Source: Micropterix aruncella (taxonomy: Eukaryota > Arthropoda > Insecta > Lepidoptera > Micropterigidae). From it: 64,000 nt of DNA. Below, in pieces: positions 38,402-51,402 of this stretch. The stretch is taken from assembly GCA_944548615.1 (NCBI GenBank), contig OX155960.1, positions 35,649,790 to 35,713,789 of the forward strand, in the 5' to 3' direction. The translations under genes were made by a program, and so were the position numbers. Positions within the stretch are counted from its first letter, which is position 1. Each line of letters begins with the position of its first letter. Under the pieces are notes generated by a model. It ran no database searches, had not been told where the DNA came from, and worked only from the letters and a program-made list of their open reading frames with translations.

Positions 38402-38868
38402 AATCTTGCGGGTCGCCAGAAAGCGACTTAAATAGGTCGGCTTCGCGTAGAGAGACGACTAAGAAATCGAATTCTAAGATTCCATTATGTTGCTACTATG
38501 AAATTTATACTCTATTCTACATCTATTTATCTTAAATAACCACTACTGACTGAAGTTTTGCGGGTCGCCAGAAGTAGAGAGTCGACTAAGAAATCGAATT
38601 CTAAGATACCATTAAGTTGCTACAATGAAATTTTTACAATTTTCTGCCTCTATTTACCTTAAATATCCACTACTTACTGAAGTTTTGCTGTTTGCTAGAA
38701 AAAGACTTAAATAGGTCGGCATCGCGTAGAGAGTCGACAAAGAAATCGAATTAAAGATCCATTAAGTTGCTTAAATGAAATTTATACAATATTCTGCACC
38801 TATATACCTTATATACCCTACTTACTGAAGTTGACTGATATATTCACTACTGACTGAAGCTGTTTCTT
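38402..38868. repeat. Tandem repeat, about 3 copies of a 125-150 bp unit
   Basis: Each unit has TGCGGGTCGCCAGAA (or TGCTGTTTGCTAGAA), GACTTAAATAGGTCGGC, CGTAGAGAG.CGAC.AAGAAATC, CCATTA.GTTGCT and CACTAC.TACTGAAGTTTT. Unit 2 lacks the ~25 bp GACTTAAATAGGTCGGC block. There is no coding frame. Confidence 0.85.
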
Positions 38869-39050
38869 CTTCTTTTAAAGGCCCGGTAATAAGCAAAAAG
38901 CGCTTCCTGTGAGGATAATATTAGACTTCTGGTAATTGATTGTTCTATAAATTATACATATTAAAAGGCCTAAGGTATGACGTAACGAGCAGTAATACGG
39001 AACTATAAATTTCTTTTTTTATTAGACTATTAGGTATACAAAATAAAGCA

Positions 39051-40210
39051 TAGTGTTTTTCAACCTTTTTTATATCGCGACCGTCTTTCTGGCAAATAAA
39101 AGTAAAACTTTTACGCGACCCCCCTAAAGCCGGGTCCGCTGCGTCATGTTACGAATAAAATATTGTTGTGCTAACATGTTAGTAAAACATGTTTAGCAAA
39201 CAGGCCATCCGCTGCGATTTTCGAGTATAGAATATTTTTGTTAGTAACTTACCGACGAGCAAGAAGTGCCCACGGTATTGACAATAGTGGATTTTATGTT
39301 CTTAACAGAAGAAATAGAAATAGATTTCGTATTAGACCCCACCTACAGCCACGTTCTTTCAACATCTATCAAGAATTGCAAATTAAATAAGATTTAGGTT
39401 AGGAAAAAAAAACGTAGTTCAGAGAGCTTTTATGAAGAGCTTTCAACATTAATATTGGCAGATATACAAAAACAAACGACATAGGGTAATGTTGTTATTT
39501 TACCTAACATGTAATTGACATGAGAAAAGCATCTAGCTTTTTAGATTTATTATTTTCGTTGGATGTAGCGTCCCAAAAAACGGGTCTGTTCCATATCAAT
39601 GGTATAAAACACAAAGTATTTTCTTTATTCCAATCCATTAAAACTATAAAATACAACAACAATACACAATATCAAAAAGATGTGTAGAGATGTGTCTCTG
39701 GCGAGCACAAATGTGAAATGAATGATTTTGTTCCCTCGGCCCCCCGCAGGCGAACGCAGGGAAAGTTTCCATTCGACTCGGCAAACAAAAACAGCGAACA
39801 AAACAGTTAGGCCACGCCCCCAAAATAACATGACCTTGGTTATTATGTTAGGAAAATACTATAACATAGCCCAGCAGACCCGGCTTTAGACTGTAACTTA
39901 GTTCACTCGACCCCTCTTAGTCCCTTCCACAGCTGTAACTGTAAGCTCCAATAAATGAAGTAGTTGTAAAAACAATGGCGAATACCACATTAATTTCAAC
40001 TGTTTTTCACTTTCGAAGTTGTACCTAACTGTTTCCATCTTAGATCAACATGAAGTTTTATAAAAGCAATAGCAAAACACATAATAGTTTATCTTCCGAA
40101 GATGTAAATGTTTGAATATTATATAAATACAGATTTTGTATAATTTCGGTTTTTATTTTTAGATACCTGTGACCCCCTGGGGATCGCAACCCACTGGTTA
40201 AAAATCGATG
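39051..40210. mobile_element. hAT-like non-autonomous element (outer)
   Basis: The left end TAGTGTTTTTCAACCTTTTT...CGCGACC and the right end GGGATCGCAACCCACTGGTT then AAAAATCGATG are imperfect inverted repeats of the widespread hAT style (CAGTGTTTTTCAACC...GGTCGCGACCC). No clear 8 bp duplication was seen. A second inverted-repeat element sits inside. Confidence 0.55.
39124..39889. mobile_element. Inverted-repeat element nested in the hAT-like element
   Basis: The ends CTAAAGCCGGGTCCGCTG and CAGCAGACCCGGCTTTAG are near-perfect inverted repeats 766 bp apart, and weaker pairing continues inward (CATGTTA... / ...TAACATAG). It interrupts the GACCCCC...CGACCCCT sequence of the outer element. No ORF is credible and the superfamily is unknown. 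Confidence 0.65.
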
Positions 40211-40899
40211 CTCTAACAAATACATTAATCATTACTAATGTTTTAACATATTTTTTATTAGAGCACAATATTCTATATATACCTAGGTACTCCTCATTCT
40301 AAATTATTGATTGCGTAAGTGTAATTCAACTGACGATTCATTAAAGTTAATTAATATAAAAATTATTGTTATTAAATTTATTGAGAACAATAACCAATAA
40401 ACAAAGATTTCTATGTACACAGTGATAGGAAATGAATTAAAAATATAATTAACGGTTCCATAAGCAGATAAATTACAGCAAAAAAGAAAAAATAAACTTT
40501 TAATTATCATAAAAATGTAAATATTAAATATAAATTTTAATTAAATCCAGAATAAACGTAATAAAAATGATGTTGAATTGAATTTGATGTTGTATGTATT
40601 TTAAGTAGATTCTATATAGCGAAAAACTCATACATAAAATTCGGTAAAACTCCCGAAAGAGGCTGTTTTTTCAACTGAAAAATGGCTTATTGCAATTATA
40701 CAAAGGCGGACATATAGACACGTGGATAATACCTTACAGTCAACTAATAAGTAATGTATAGACAATTTTCGGGTTTTTTTTCTATTTTCGGGTCAAAGGG
40801 GCATTTTTTTTTAATATGTAAAAAAATAAATATATAAATATATATTATTACTTTATTATCAGAATACGATATCTTTTTAGAAAGGGGTAAAGGGAGGGG

Positions 40900-41465
40900 A
40901 TAGCAAAGGCGAAAAAAGTATAATTTTGGGATTATAATAACTTCTCAAAAACTCTCTGAAGTTGGAAAGCGTTCTAGCACTTCTAATATTTGAAGGGAAC
41001 TGTTCATAGACGGGCTGCATGAATAGAGAAATGGTAAGAGAGAAACGTAGTGTTATAAGGTGGGATATAAAATTATTGTTTTGAAATGATATCCTTATGA
41101 TAAAGAGGTACAGTAGGATTATTGGGCACCTTCAACATTAGTGATAAAATATGCATATTTCTGTAGTTCCGATATTCCGAAACAGTCATATTTGCGAAGA
41201 TGAGGAATTTAACGGATACATACATTCTGTAACCGTTCCATTTTATTAAAGAGTGCTTCATTATTATCAAGGTAATCTACGTCCGCGTAGTCTATTGTTG
41301 AAAGTATAAGCGTTTGGGAAACGGTTTTCTTAACATTTACTAACAAAATCTTTGCAATTGTCGCTTCGTAGACTATGAAAACAGTTGAAAATTGGTTTGC
41401 TGATTTATTTGGTTTGTGCTTACTTATGGTCAATGGTGGATGATAAATCCGAGTTTTTTACAATT
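40900..41465 (-). pseudogene. Frameshifted non-LTR RT C-terminal remnant
   Basis: Minus-strand pieces in three frames read in order VKKTVSQTLILSTIDYADVD with KMERLQNVCIR, then RNMHILSLMLKVPNNPTVPL, then LRFSLTISLFMQPVYEQFPSN and SNFREFLR. This is the L-x-qsLilp-x-dYaDv...kLqrlQN-CIRfi...R-x-hil-lly-il-n-P-x-P-Yl...FK-x-Lr series of RT C-termini in Jockey/RTE-like elements. At least two frameshifts separate the pieces. The poly-A-like end on the minus strand lies near 40800-40840. Confidence 0.7.
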
Positions 41466-41868
41466 CATAAATACTCGATGACACTGTTGTCGTTTTGAAC
41501 CTGAGACAAATATGTGAGTTCAATAGCCCTACTAAAAGCCAATCAGAGTTGATTGAGTTTTGGTCGAGTTTATTACTGTGCCATGACATGCGGTTCTTTT
41601 GGAGATTGGAGAGAAGTTCAGATTGTAGTTAATTTCGTACACTGAAACGGAGAGAACGTCTACCCGTGTGTAGATCTCGTATGCTTATAGGACTTTTGCA
41701 TTTTGTAGGCATTATCCTAAAAGGCTTTCTTATAAACCAAATTTTGGAAACTGATGTCCATGATGTCTGTACCTATTTTAAAATTGCTATCGGGGGTAAC
41801 ATAAATGTATGATTCCACCGATAATTCAGGCATCTCTATTATTAGATGAAAGAGTTGTAAAGACACAA

Positions 41869-42072
41869 ATTATAAACAAGAATAAAATAGATTTACCGCG
41901 TGAAGTTTGTGGCACTTAACTTTTCGGCGGTGATGCAACCACCCTTGTCCAGGGTATACGTCTACTCTGGATAACTGAATTTGTAACGTCGCCAAAACGT
42001 CGGGGGCTATAAACTTCACGCGGTAAATTCGTTTTTATCTTGTTTGTAATTGCAAACAACCGCGATAGTCTT
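41869..42072. mobile_element. Inverted-repeat MITE, TTCACGCGGTAAA family
   Basis: Left arm 41869-41912 (ATTATAAACAAG, then TTTACCGCGTGAAGTTTGTG) pairs imperfectly with right arm 42009-42050 (ATAAACTTCACGCGGTAAAT, then CTTGTTTGTAAT). To the right, AAACAACCGCGATAGTCTTA matches 11020-11040. It is related to the inverted repeat at 10945. Confidence 0.7.
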
Positions 42073-42130
42073 ACGTCTGTCTTTACTTACTTATAAACTC
42101 CCTAAGTCTGTCTTACTTACGTAAGTCTTA

Positions 42131-42531
42131 AGCTGCAATTATACTAAGGCCACGCCGCGTGTTGCAACGCGTGGGATCGAATTCGGTTTTATATATTTAG
42201 TATGAGAATGATTATATTAGACATGACCCGCGTGTCGCCGCCCGAACTGACGTCACGCAGATCACTCGATTTCGATCGGCGTGGGATCGGTGGTGGGGGA
42301 AGCCACGCGTTGGCTCGCTTCTCGCTAATAGTATAATCAGTCGTGGGTACTCGCATTTGCGCGCGTGGCCGAGTAAGTGAGCAGATGTATACCTACGTAT
42401 TTCACGGCCACCACTGAACTGACACGACAATTCGTCAGCGCGCGTGGCGACACGACACCTTAGTATAATCACCTGCCCGTTGCGTGGGACAGCGCTGCAA
42501 CACGCGGCGTGGCTCTAATATAATTGCGGCT
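42131..42531. mobile_element. PIF/Harbinger-like MITE with TTA duplication, CpG-rich
   Basis: TTA at 42128-42130 and 42532-42534 brackets a 401 bp element whose inverted ends (AGCTGCAATTATACTAAGG / complement of AGCCGCAATTATATTAGAG) continue through GCCACGCCGCGTGTTGCA. A 3 bp TWA duplication is typical for PIF/Harbinger. The middle is dense in CG dinucleotides (GCGCGTGGC, CCGCGTGTCGCCG), unlike the flanks. The minus frame here is not coding. Confidence 0.82.
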
Positions 42532-44238
42532 TTACTCTGACGAAAGAAGTATTACGCTGTGTATAGCAATATTCAATTTAATTTCATATAATTACAAATG
42601 TTTCAATTGTAATTGTTGTTTTAATACTTAGATAAAGGTATAAAGTTTCTTATTATAATTTTTTTATTTAGTGATGTCCAGTGTCTTATACTTACATAAG
42701 TAATAAGAGGAAACTATAGTTAAAAATGAGCCAACATGCTTTATAAATTATATTATTTAAAATAATATATCTCTATGTCATTTATAAGTTATTTAGTTAA
42801 TAATCCCTCGACAGAAGTTAAAATCTAACAGATATTATTACTATTGCAGTATAAATTCTGTAAAATAAATTTAATAAGAAAATAAGGAATTATTAAATGT
42901 TTGCAGAATTTTCACCAAGAACTTGTGCGGTCTGAAAAGGTTTCAATTAATTTTAAACATTCTTCAATTCATTATCTTTGAGATTAAATAAGTTGCGTTT
43001 GTTAATAATTGTTAGGAAATAGATAGGAATATGATCTCAGGAAAATCATTTTGAACTTTTTCGCTTTTTTTCGCTTTGTGATTCTCATAGCATTTATGAA
43101 TTCAACAAAATACTCGTTTAGTCAGAATAGTTTTTTTTACCTACTAATCGTATATAATTTGAAGTTTCAGTAATTGTGATCTTATGAATTGATGTAGGTA
43201 TGTCGGGTTTACAAATTCCGATCCTTAATTACTTTATTATGTGTGTACTTTCTTTCTTCTCATTCTAATAAAAGATTTTGTAGCAAATTCGCATCTATTT
43301 GAATATTACACACGATGTTTTAATAGACACAAAAGAAAGTTCTATATATATAGTGCATGGAATCGTATTGTTCAAAAATCTTTTACAAGTGCTGTAAACG
43401 GGCAAATACTCACACCGCGACCTAAAAGATCGGATGCAGACGCTACCCTGGCGGAACACCCCTGGGTCTTTCAGTTTCTATATTGGGTACGGCCCGTGTT
43501 CGGTTTTATATTAGCGTTGCAATCTATTTGAAAGGGGCTTCCGTACCCAAACTCCCCAAGCATGGATCCTTTTCAATCGCGGCAGCATATAGGAGCTTCT
43601 TTTAGCAGAGGAAAATAATGACGAATGAAGTATTACGGTTCAGGTCGAGCGGAAGACGGGGATATCTGCGAGTGCATCATTTGACTTTTATGTGTATCTA
43701 AAATCTCTGGGGATAATAATGAGAACGCATCATTTCATTCGTTGTATAAAATTATAAAGAGTTTGGGATATATAAAGGTATATATTAGGGATGGACATCG
43801 GAGGAAAAATACCGATGTTACCGTTAGAAAATCTTTAGTAGAAATATCGTTAGAAAATCATCGATATTTGGCTCATCTAAACATTGATATTTTCGTTGTT
43901 AAAACATCCTTCGTTAACTTCATTCGCTGACCATCCCTGTAAGTTTTCTTTCTATGTATCATTCAACATAGGTGTTAAAAATAAAACGAAACATAAAGTA
44001 ATTTAATCCAAATTGAAAATAGGAAATGGCAGTGTTTATTCGATTCATTTCCCAAATTCGTCGTTCAAAAAGTCAAAAAATATCAACTTCGATAATATAT
44101 AATTATTGATATATTAATCAAAGAAAACATAATGATTAGATGAGAAATATCGACGGAGGTACATCGATGGTGCCAAAACATCGATAAGGCGCCACCGAGG
44201 TAGAAAAAATGAACGTCGTAGCTTTACTGAACAAAGTG

Positions 44239-44355
44239 TTACCGCGTGAAAGTTTCCATATGCGGCGAAACGACTACAAAATGCTTGCCATACATGCGCG
44301 TGCCATTACAATCCCCAATAAATATTTTTTTTTTTGATGAACTATCACGCGGTAA
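44239..44355. repeat. Inverted repeat TTACCGCGTGA / TCACGCGGTAA
   Basis: Perfect 11 bp arms at 44239-44249 and 44345-44355, about 95 bp apart, using the same word as the 10.9 and 42.0 kb elements. Probably an eroded or short member of that MITE family. Confidence 0.5.
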
Positions 44356-45854
44356 TTTTTATTTACGATGTTAACAGTTTTGTGTTTTTGCTGCTGCTGA
44401 AAGTTTTTGATCTGCAATACGATACTGTATCCTCTGATTTCTTTTTCTGTAGTTCTCACTAGAGCAAATTTATAGTGGTATTCGTGTCAAAATATTACAG
44501 AAATTTATATAAATATTACAGGTTCATTTTTGAATTCCGTTTTTTTTTAACACGTTATAACTTTGCCCAATTATTCTATACTTGACAATACGGCAAGTTT
44601 AATTTCAGATTTATTGATAACTACTGGTATCATCGTAGCAGCTATTACTTTATTGACTTTGTACCAGCTCGACCCTACAGCAAAGACTCATTACACACAG
44701 TAATGTCTACGTGATGACACGACTTTTCCGCTTCGGCTCAACGATCAATCTTTGAGCTTCACACACTTCGTAATCCCTCGGTGCCGGCAACAGATATCTC
44801 CCAGGTGCGCGGCGGCATCGCGCTGCGGTGCCCGTGCACCGTATTCATGATTACATATCGTTATGAGGTCACAAATACATTCCAAATTGCGTAGTTTATC
44901 TTCCGCTTTCAGTATATCGATCAACTAGAAGTATCCAGAAAAGCTGTCTATACGTTATGTACATTGTGTTCGTAAACGTGGAACTGATAATGGAAGAAAA
45001 GCTCAAGTTAATGATTGTTTTGTGTCAGGCGAGGGAAAGTTTAGCAGAGTGAGCAAAGAATAGAAACTGGCGAATAATTTACGATTTCAAACATACGAGA
45101 GACTCCAGGGGCGCCGCGCTTTAAAAGCCAATTCCAACTTTAATTTTACCAATTAAGCTAAAAACAAAGTGTGCTCCTGTGTCAGCTGCAATTACGGATA
45201 GTTCCTTGTCGATACCATAATAGCACATCTTCGAATCTATAACAGAAATATACCTATATAGTTTCTAAATGACGGTTATAATATTCTTAAGGTTATTTAA
45301 TTTAGTGACTTCATTTATTTCAAGGGCGAAATGGCGTTTATATGTTAGACCTATGTTATTGATGTCATTGCAATTATTTGTTTTATTTCGATAATCTTTA
45401 TGTGCTATTTTTATATCACTTAACTAACAATCCATCATAAATATCCTTAACGGAACGATTTTTGCTGGATTGTTTTTGTAATGTTCCCGGAGATTCAATT
45501 AATTTCTTGTTATTTCATGCCATCCAACCACTTTTTCTAACAGACATTTTGGAAACCTAACATAGTATTCAAGGTGAGTAGACTTGCATGCGTGATTTAC
45601 GCAACGGACCGTGCGAAATAAAAATGTAGATGGTATTACTGGGATTTCTGGGATGTAATACTGGGATTTCAATAGCACAACTCACCACAATTCAACGAAT
45701 GCTTAAGGATATTAAAAAAAAAATTGAATCCACTAACTCAACCTTCCGTCGGGTGGAAATGATCTAATGGCCACAGGTGGCATATTCTATCCCCTCCCTT
45801 TGTACAAGGCGAAAAACTAACACTGTAGGTTAGCTGTCTTATCGAGTGAGGTTT

Positions 45855-46058
<204 letters not shown>

Positions 46059-48180
46059 GCTACTCAGATTGAATTCTTTTTTTCAATAGCGTGGTCGACA
46101 TTAAGCCATTCTTGTCAAAAACTCCCGTTCAAGCAAAACTCGGCAGAGGCGACAAGCGACCGCCCAGCCCAGCGCGATCCATCTTTGTTGAGATACTTTT
46201 TGCTCCCTTATTTCTTCCCCGCTGAAAGATTCCCGGCCCCTTTGTCCCGTTTCATTATTTTCAGGCACGGCTCTTTGAGTAAATTATTTGGAGAATTTTA
46301 GATTTGCAAAAGTTCATTTTATTGATACGGCCTTAATTGGGAACACAGCGTTTGTATGAAATGAAATTTTCGGATGAAGTTTAATATCGGCGGAAACATC
46401 TTGACGATATCTTTATAATTTATTGTAAACTTATAGAAGAAGTGCGTGTAACAAACTGACTAATGATATATTCTCATTTAATAATAGCAAAAATAAGCAT
46501 TCTTTCAATAGACATACGAATAAATATGCTATCCAATGTAAAACACTGTATTCACACTAAAAGTACCAAAAACGGAATACAATGACCCCATTTAGAAGTG
46601 AGGCAGCGGTCGATGAGAAACGTTTGTTCCTATTCAGACAAGAATTTTAAAAATCGTTATTTAAGCGAAGTTGGCGATTCCACCGCAGGAAATCTTCATT
46701 TTTATGAGAATACATTATGAAGCAAATTTACGACTGAGTGGAAAAAATATCAAACTGGAACACGAAGGCAGACAATTTTCGATTTAAAACAAGCCGCGGA
46801 AAAACGAAACGGGCTGCCGTAATAATGGAAAGCGTAGTACGATACCGGATGAACGGCCCGAGATATGCAAATTAGTATTTTCATTGACTTCATAAGGGGT
46901 TGTATTGTATAACCCTTAGACAGAGCTGTGTCTACTGCTTGGGAAATTGAGTAGGACTGAGAAAATTCATGATGATATAGAATTTTAATATGTAAGTAGT
47001 GTAATCAGGAAAGCTCTATTCGCCTAGTTTCTCGGTATTTGATAATAAGAAAAAAGTAGAGACATAATCCTCTATGTGACAATGCCAACGATGGCCGATA
47101 ACAAATCAAAAGAAAATATAGAGAGAAAGGACGGAAACTGCATATTATTATCCAACTGTCCTGCGTTACATTCTGCGCTGTGCTCCTACTCCTTTGTTTA
47201 TCATTATAATCAACTGCCAATCACCACCAAGCACCATATCCATATTTACACAAAGGATGAATGGTGAATGGTGAAGTGGTGAATAAAAAGAAAATATCAA
47301 GCCTCAAGGAAACCACTGAGCGATGTTAAGTCAGTAATATATTTTAAAACGACAGACTGGAGCAGGGATCATTTTTCAATTAAGTGAGCCATAGTAAAAA
47401 ATATGGAGATCTTCAACCCATATGCTGGGTCAGGTTTCATGTTTTGAAAAAAAAATTGGCATATTATGTTAGCGTATTTTCAAAAAGGAAATATCGCATA
47501 TTCACGATTAAAACTCTCCACGGGTGACTAGACACAACATAGACACATACATACATGGTACTTACATATACTAATGGAGGCGGGAAAGGGGTCGCTAGCC
47601 AGGGCACTAATTTAGCATGTCTCGGGTCCGGGGGCTATAATTTGGAGTTTATTGTTTGCGCCGTGATGCGCAACAGAATTCAATCCGGACGCCACGTACG
47701 CTGTCGGCCACAGCACAATCGGGCCAATTGGGGTAAGTGGTAGTCTAGTGTCCATTGTGCGAGCGAAGAGAGGGGCCCAAATCCGCATTTCTCCCGGGAC
47801 TCCCTGGTTAGATTGATCGGTCAGAACAATAACATCAGATAATTAACGGACGTGCGAATCCCGCAGACAATAGCGTCTCTAGCAGCGCGCGGCTTTCGCT
47901 TGGAGAGCGGCCAAGGACCAACGTCCTCAAATCGACTTAATAAAACTTAAAACAAAACCGAAATCAAAAATGTCCCCTCTAATACTAGACACGTCATTGC
48001 CATCACGCGTGAGTAATAATAAACACAGCTAAACGACATTAACCATACTATAGAGATAAGTGGATAACTAATCTATAAAACCAAAGAAATGTTTCAATCC
48101 AATTTCCCGTAGGAAAAAATTAATATTACATAATGCAATTTCGACTCCTGGATGTATTATAATGCGTTTATTTTGTGTAG

Positions 48181-48351
48181 GGTTCGCTCATTGGTGCCGA
48201 TATCGCCTCGAGTATCGGAAGACCTGGAAATCCGGGAGTCAAAGGAGACATTGGGCCTCCAGGTCCAGTCGGACCCATTGGAGAGCGAGGTTTCCCTGGT
48301 AATAAGGGCGAAAGAGGCGACAGTGGATCAAAAGGACCGAAAGGAGACAGG
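48181..48351 (+). CDS. Mp: Multiplexin-like collagen, internal exon 4 in window
   Basis: 171 bp, 57 codons, phase 0/0, acceptor TTTTGTGTAG, donor GTTTGT (a weaker donor than its neighbours). A 12-residue interruption ([12 protein letters not shown]) is followed by fifteen Gly-X-Y triplets from [10 protein letters not shown] to GSKGPKGDR. Residues 45-48 are RGDS. It joins the next exon across a 68 bp intron and the triplet register (GDR-GHV) is preserved. Confidence 0.87.
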
Positions 48352-48419
48352 GTTTGTATTCTAAATTAAATTACATCTCATATTTGGGAATGTTTATGTA
48401 ACGAAATATTAAACGGCAG
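48352..48419 (+). other. Collagen intron 4 (68 bp)
   Basis: A very short intron with GTTTGT donor and CGGCAG acceptor. An in-frame TAA right after the donor shows it must be spliced for the frame to continue. Confidence 0.85.
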
Positions 48420-48537
48420 GGTCACGTCGGTCCCCAAGGTCAGCAAGGTGTCAAAGGCGAGCGAGGACCTTCCGGTCTGGACGGTCTTCCAGGGCAGCCG
48501 GGGACGAACGGTAGACCAGCAGATAAAGGAGAAAAAG
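48420..48537 (+). CDS. Mp: Multiplexin-like collagen, internal exon 5 in window
   Basis: 118 bp: 39 codons plus one base (ends phase 1 with GAAAAAG|GTAAAT). Triplets GHVGPQGQQGVKGERGPSGL and DGLPGQPGTNGRP are followed by ADK, where alanine replaces the expected glycine, then GEKG. This is a one-residue imperfection in an otherwise regular helix. The split Gly codon is completed by GC at the start of the next exon. Confidence 0.87.
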
Positions 48538-50139
48538 GTAAATTTAACGGTGTTTATATCGATAGAAACTTACTAGCAAATAAATTCCCGTGATCATACA
48601 GATCCGTGACCAGTGGGTGGATATAATAACCTAACCCTTGTCAATTGTCGATAGAGTGCCTTTCTCCATTTTCATTTTGACACTGAAATGATTGGGCTGA
48701 TGGGTAAATCTGTCGAATGAAAGGGTGTGCGTGGTACGGAAAAAAGAAACAAACGGTAGTTCCATGAAAGATGATTATCCTACTATTACCATCACAGACA
48801 AATCGATTTATTTATAATATTCAAAGTTTAGAGAATGAGAACTGGAAATTTGGACCTATTTTGAAATAGGTCGATAGTAACTTTTTATAGATTTCTATAC
48901 ATGTCTGAAAACTTGATGTTGAAATACAGTTCAAAAGCAAATAAATTCCTCGACGTTTACACAATAAATTAAGAAGCTGTTGCACTTTGCAAAAACAGAA
49001 TAAAATGTCAAATTTCTCGCGTGCATAGAACACCGAATAGTGGTACAAATTTATATTAAATAGCTTGAAGTAGTATCTATTTGAAAAACTCACAAGAAAG
49101 AAGGGTTAACAATATTTCCTGGGACTTCAATATATATTTCTCCCAATCTAAGAATATTGGTATACTTCTAAATCTCTATGAAACCACTAAAAAAGATTTT
49201 GAACCAGAAATTAATCATATTATATGGTAAAAACAGTTTCCTTTTATTCCTCGTCCCTTATAAAGTCTTACTTATTCAACATTATTCCGCGCGAACATAC
49301 ATTTTCAATTTTAGCTGTATAAAGGTTACCAAGCAAATAATTCTGCCGTGAGACACCGTCTGCTTTTCCGGTTTATTTCTCCCACGCGCGATTTGAATGG
49401 AAAGGTAGGCCTATGAATAATTTAGTCAAACCCTCCTAAAATTTTTACTTGACCTTATACATCTTTAATGATCGCATCTGTGATACCGGGATCACAAGTC
49501 TGCATTATATCTCTAAATTTTGTACGAATACTATTTTACATGTGTGTGTTGGAATAAGTTCGTAAGGTTCTAATTATATACTGTGTCAGTCGAAAGTTTC
49601 TGAAAGCTGCGACTATTTTTTGCAGTGTGCAGATTTATATTGTATTATATTTATAATATGTATATGAATATATATATTGAAAATGAAAAAAAAAAACAAA
49701 ATACCATTATTGTACTAAAAATAATTAAGAAGTATTTAATTTTTATTTTCATTTAATAGCTGGCTGATAGCGAGCCCAGCAATCGTATATCGTCCTTTTA
49801 AAGAGTGGATATATTCGAATTTTGATATGTCATTCCGCATTTAAAAGACGATTGATTGTGATTTTTTTCATTGTTTTTGCTTTAATTTGTCTTTAATAGA
49901 GACATTTTATTTTGGTTTGCAAAAGGAGACGCTTTGTTTTTGAGATGTGATATTGTGAGACTCATCCAGATATACATCTCATTTAAAATAAGCATTTCCC
50001 AATCCAGTCCGGGAAAACCTTCCAGCTATGTAAGTGGCTTTTATTATTTTTAATTTTTCATCAAAGTGTGATCCTTTAAACGAATTCTTTATAAAAAGAT
50101 TTTACAAAAAACCAATCAAATATTATATATATATATATA

Positions 50140-50560
50140 TCTTATATATAAAATTCTCGTGTCACAATGTTCGTTCCCGTACTCCTCCGAAACGGCTTGA
50201 CCGATTCTCATGAAATTTTGTGAGCATATTGAGTAGGTCTGAGAATCGGCCAACATCTATTTTTCATACCCTTTAGTGATAAGGGTTGTCCACCCTAAAC
50301 ATTTTTCTTTAATTTTTAGTATTTTTTTTAATTTCTTATTTTTTTTATTATGTCGCATTAAAAAATACATACAACCCTAAATTTTTACCCTTTTATCACC
50401 AACCCTTATTTTTTAATAGCCATTTTAGTAATTTAATCATTTTTCATCCCCGGTCGATAACTGATCAATCGTCATTTAATTAGTTATCCCCGCCAGTTGT
50501 CTACAGGTGTCACTTCTCACCCAGTAAACAGCACGGAGTAGGGATGAGAACGAAGCCGGT
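50140..50560 (+). mobile_element. Helitron 5' terminal region (second type)
   Basis: Begins TCTTATATATAAAATTCTCG after an A/T-rich run, then TGTCACAATGTTCGT and CCGTACTCCTCCGAAACGGC. This is a start frequently seen in insect Helitrons (TC plus this leader). The body follows for at least 400 bp. A matching hairpin-CTAG end before 51403 was not identified, so the right edge is uncertain. Confidence 0.55.
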
Positions 50561-51402
50561 CTCCTGTTTCTCTCACACAATAAGACTTCTCTCACTCCCT
50601 ACACAGTTGTCGGCCATCATTATTGTTTATGCATCAAGTGTAGTAGTAACGTTGACAATTATTATTTTGCTATCTCAGTGTAACTCTCATATTAACTATT
50701 AATCATTCCTATTTTATTATTAATAATAAAATTATCAATTTAGAGTGTATTTTGCACGATTAGTTAATCAAGTGATTTTCATAACCTCAAAAGTACTCAA
50801 CACGTGGCACGAGCTTCCACCAACAACGGCTTTTGTGTTGTAAGTATATATTTTTTTAATTAAATCGAAAATATTGTTGGAAACGGTCAAAAAAGATTCG
50901 GTGGAATTTAATTTTTATTAAAATTGGGCAAACTTTTTTTTGTATTCATTTTTTGTTACCATTTCTAACCATATATTTTCGATATGATTATGAAAAATAA
51001 AATTTTTCGCTTTTGTAAAACAGTCTAATGTTTACATGAATATGTAAATGAATGTGTGTACAACCAAATATTAAATACATTATAACTAGGGCCAAGATTT
51101 TTGCCGTGATTTCATTTTAACATTTTACAATTAATGCTCTTAAGGTGACGCTATTGGCTCAATCAAATTCAACTTCCTTTTGAGACAGGCGAGGGGTGAG
51201 ATGAAGCGGGGTACGATTACGGTAGGGGTATTTTTTAGCGCCCTCTATGAGTACACGGTTATAACTACTTGATTGCGCGCGACCACCGCGTAAAATTAGC
51301 GCTGTCGTCGCTCACGGCGCCATAGCGACATGTGACGTCGCCATTGGGACATGCGCTCGCAACCTAAGGTCGCGGTCGGCGCCGCTGTGGAAGCAGTTTT
51401 AA

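Noticed and set aside
43785..43945. AGGGATGG...CCATCCCT as a hAT MITE
   Set aside because: Only 8 bp of inverted end and no matching 8 bp duplication; could be chance.
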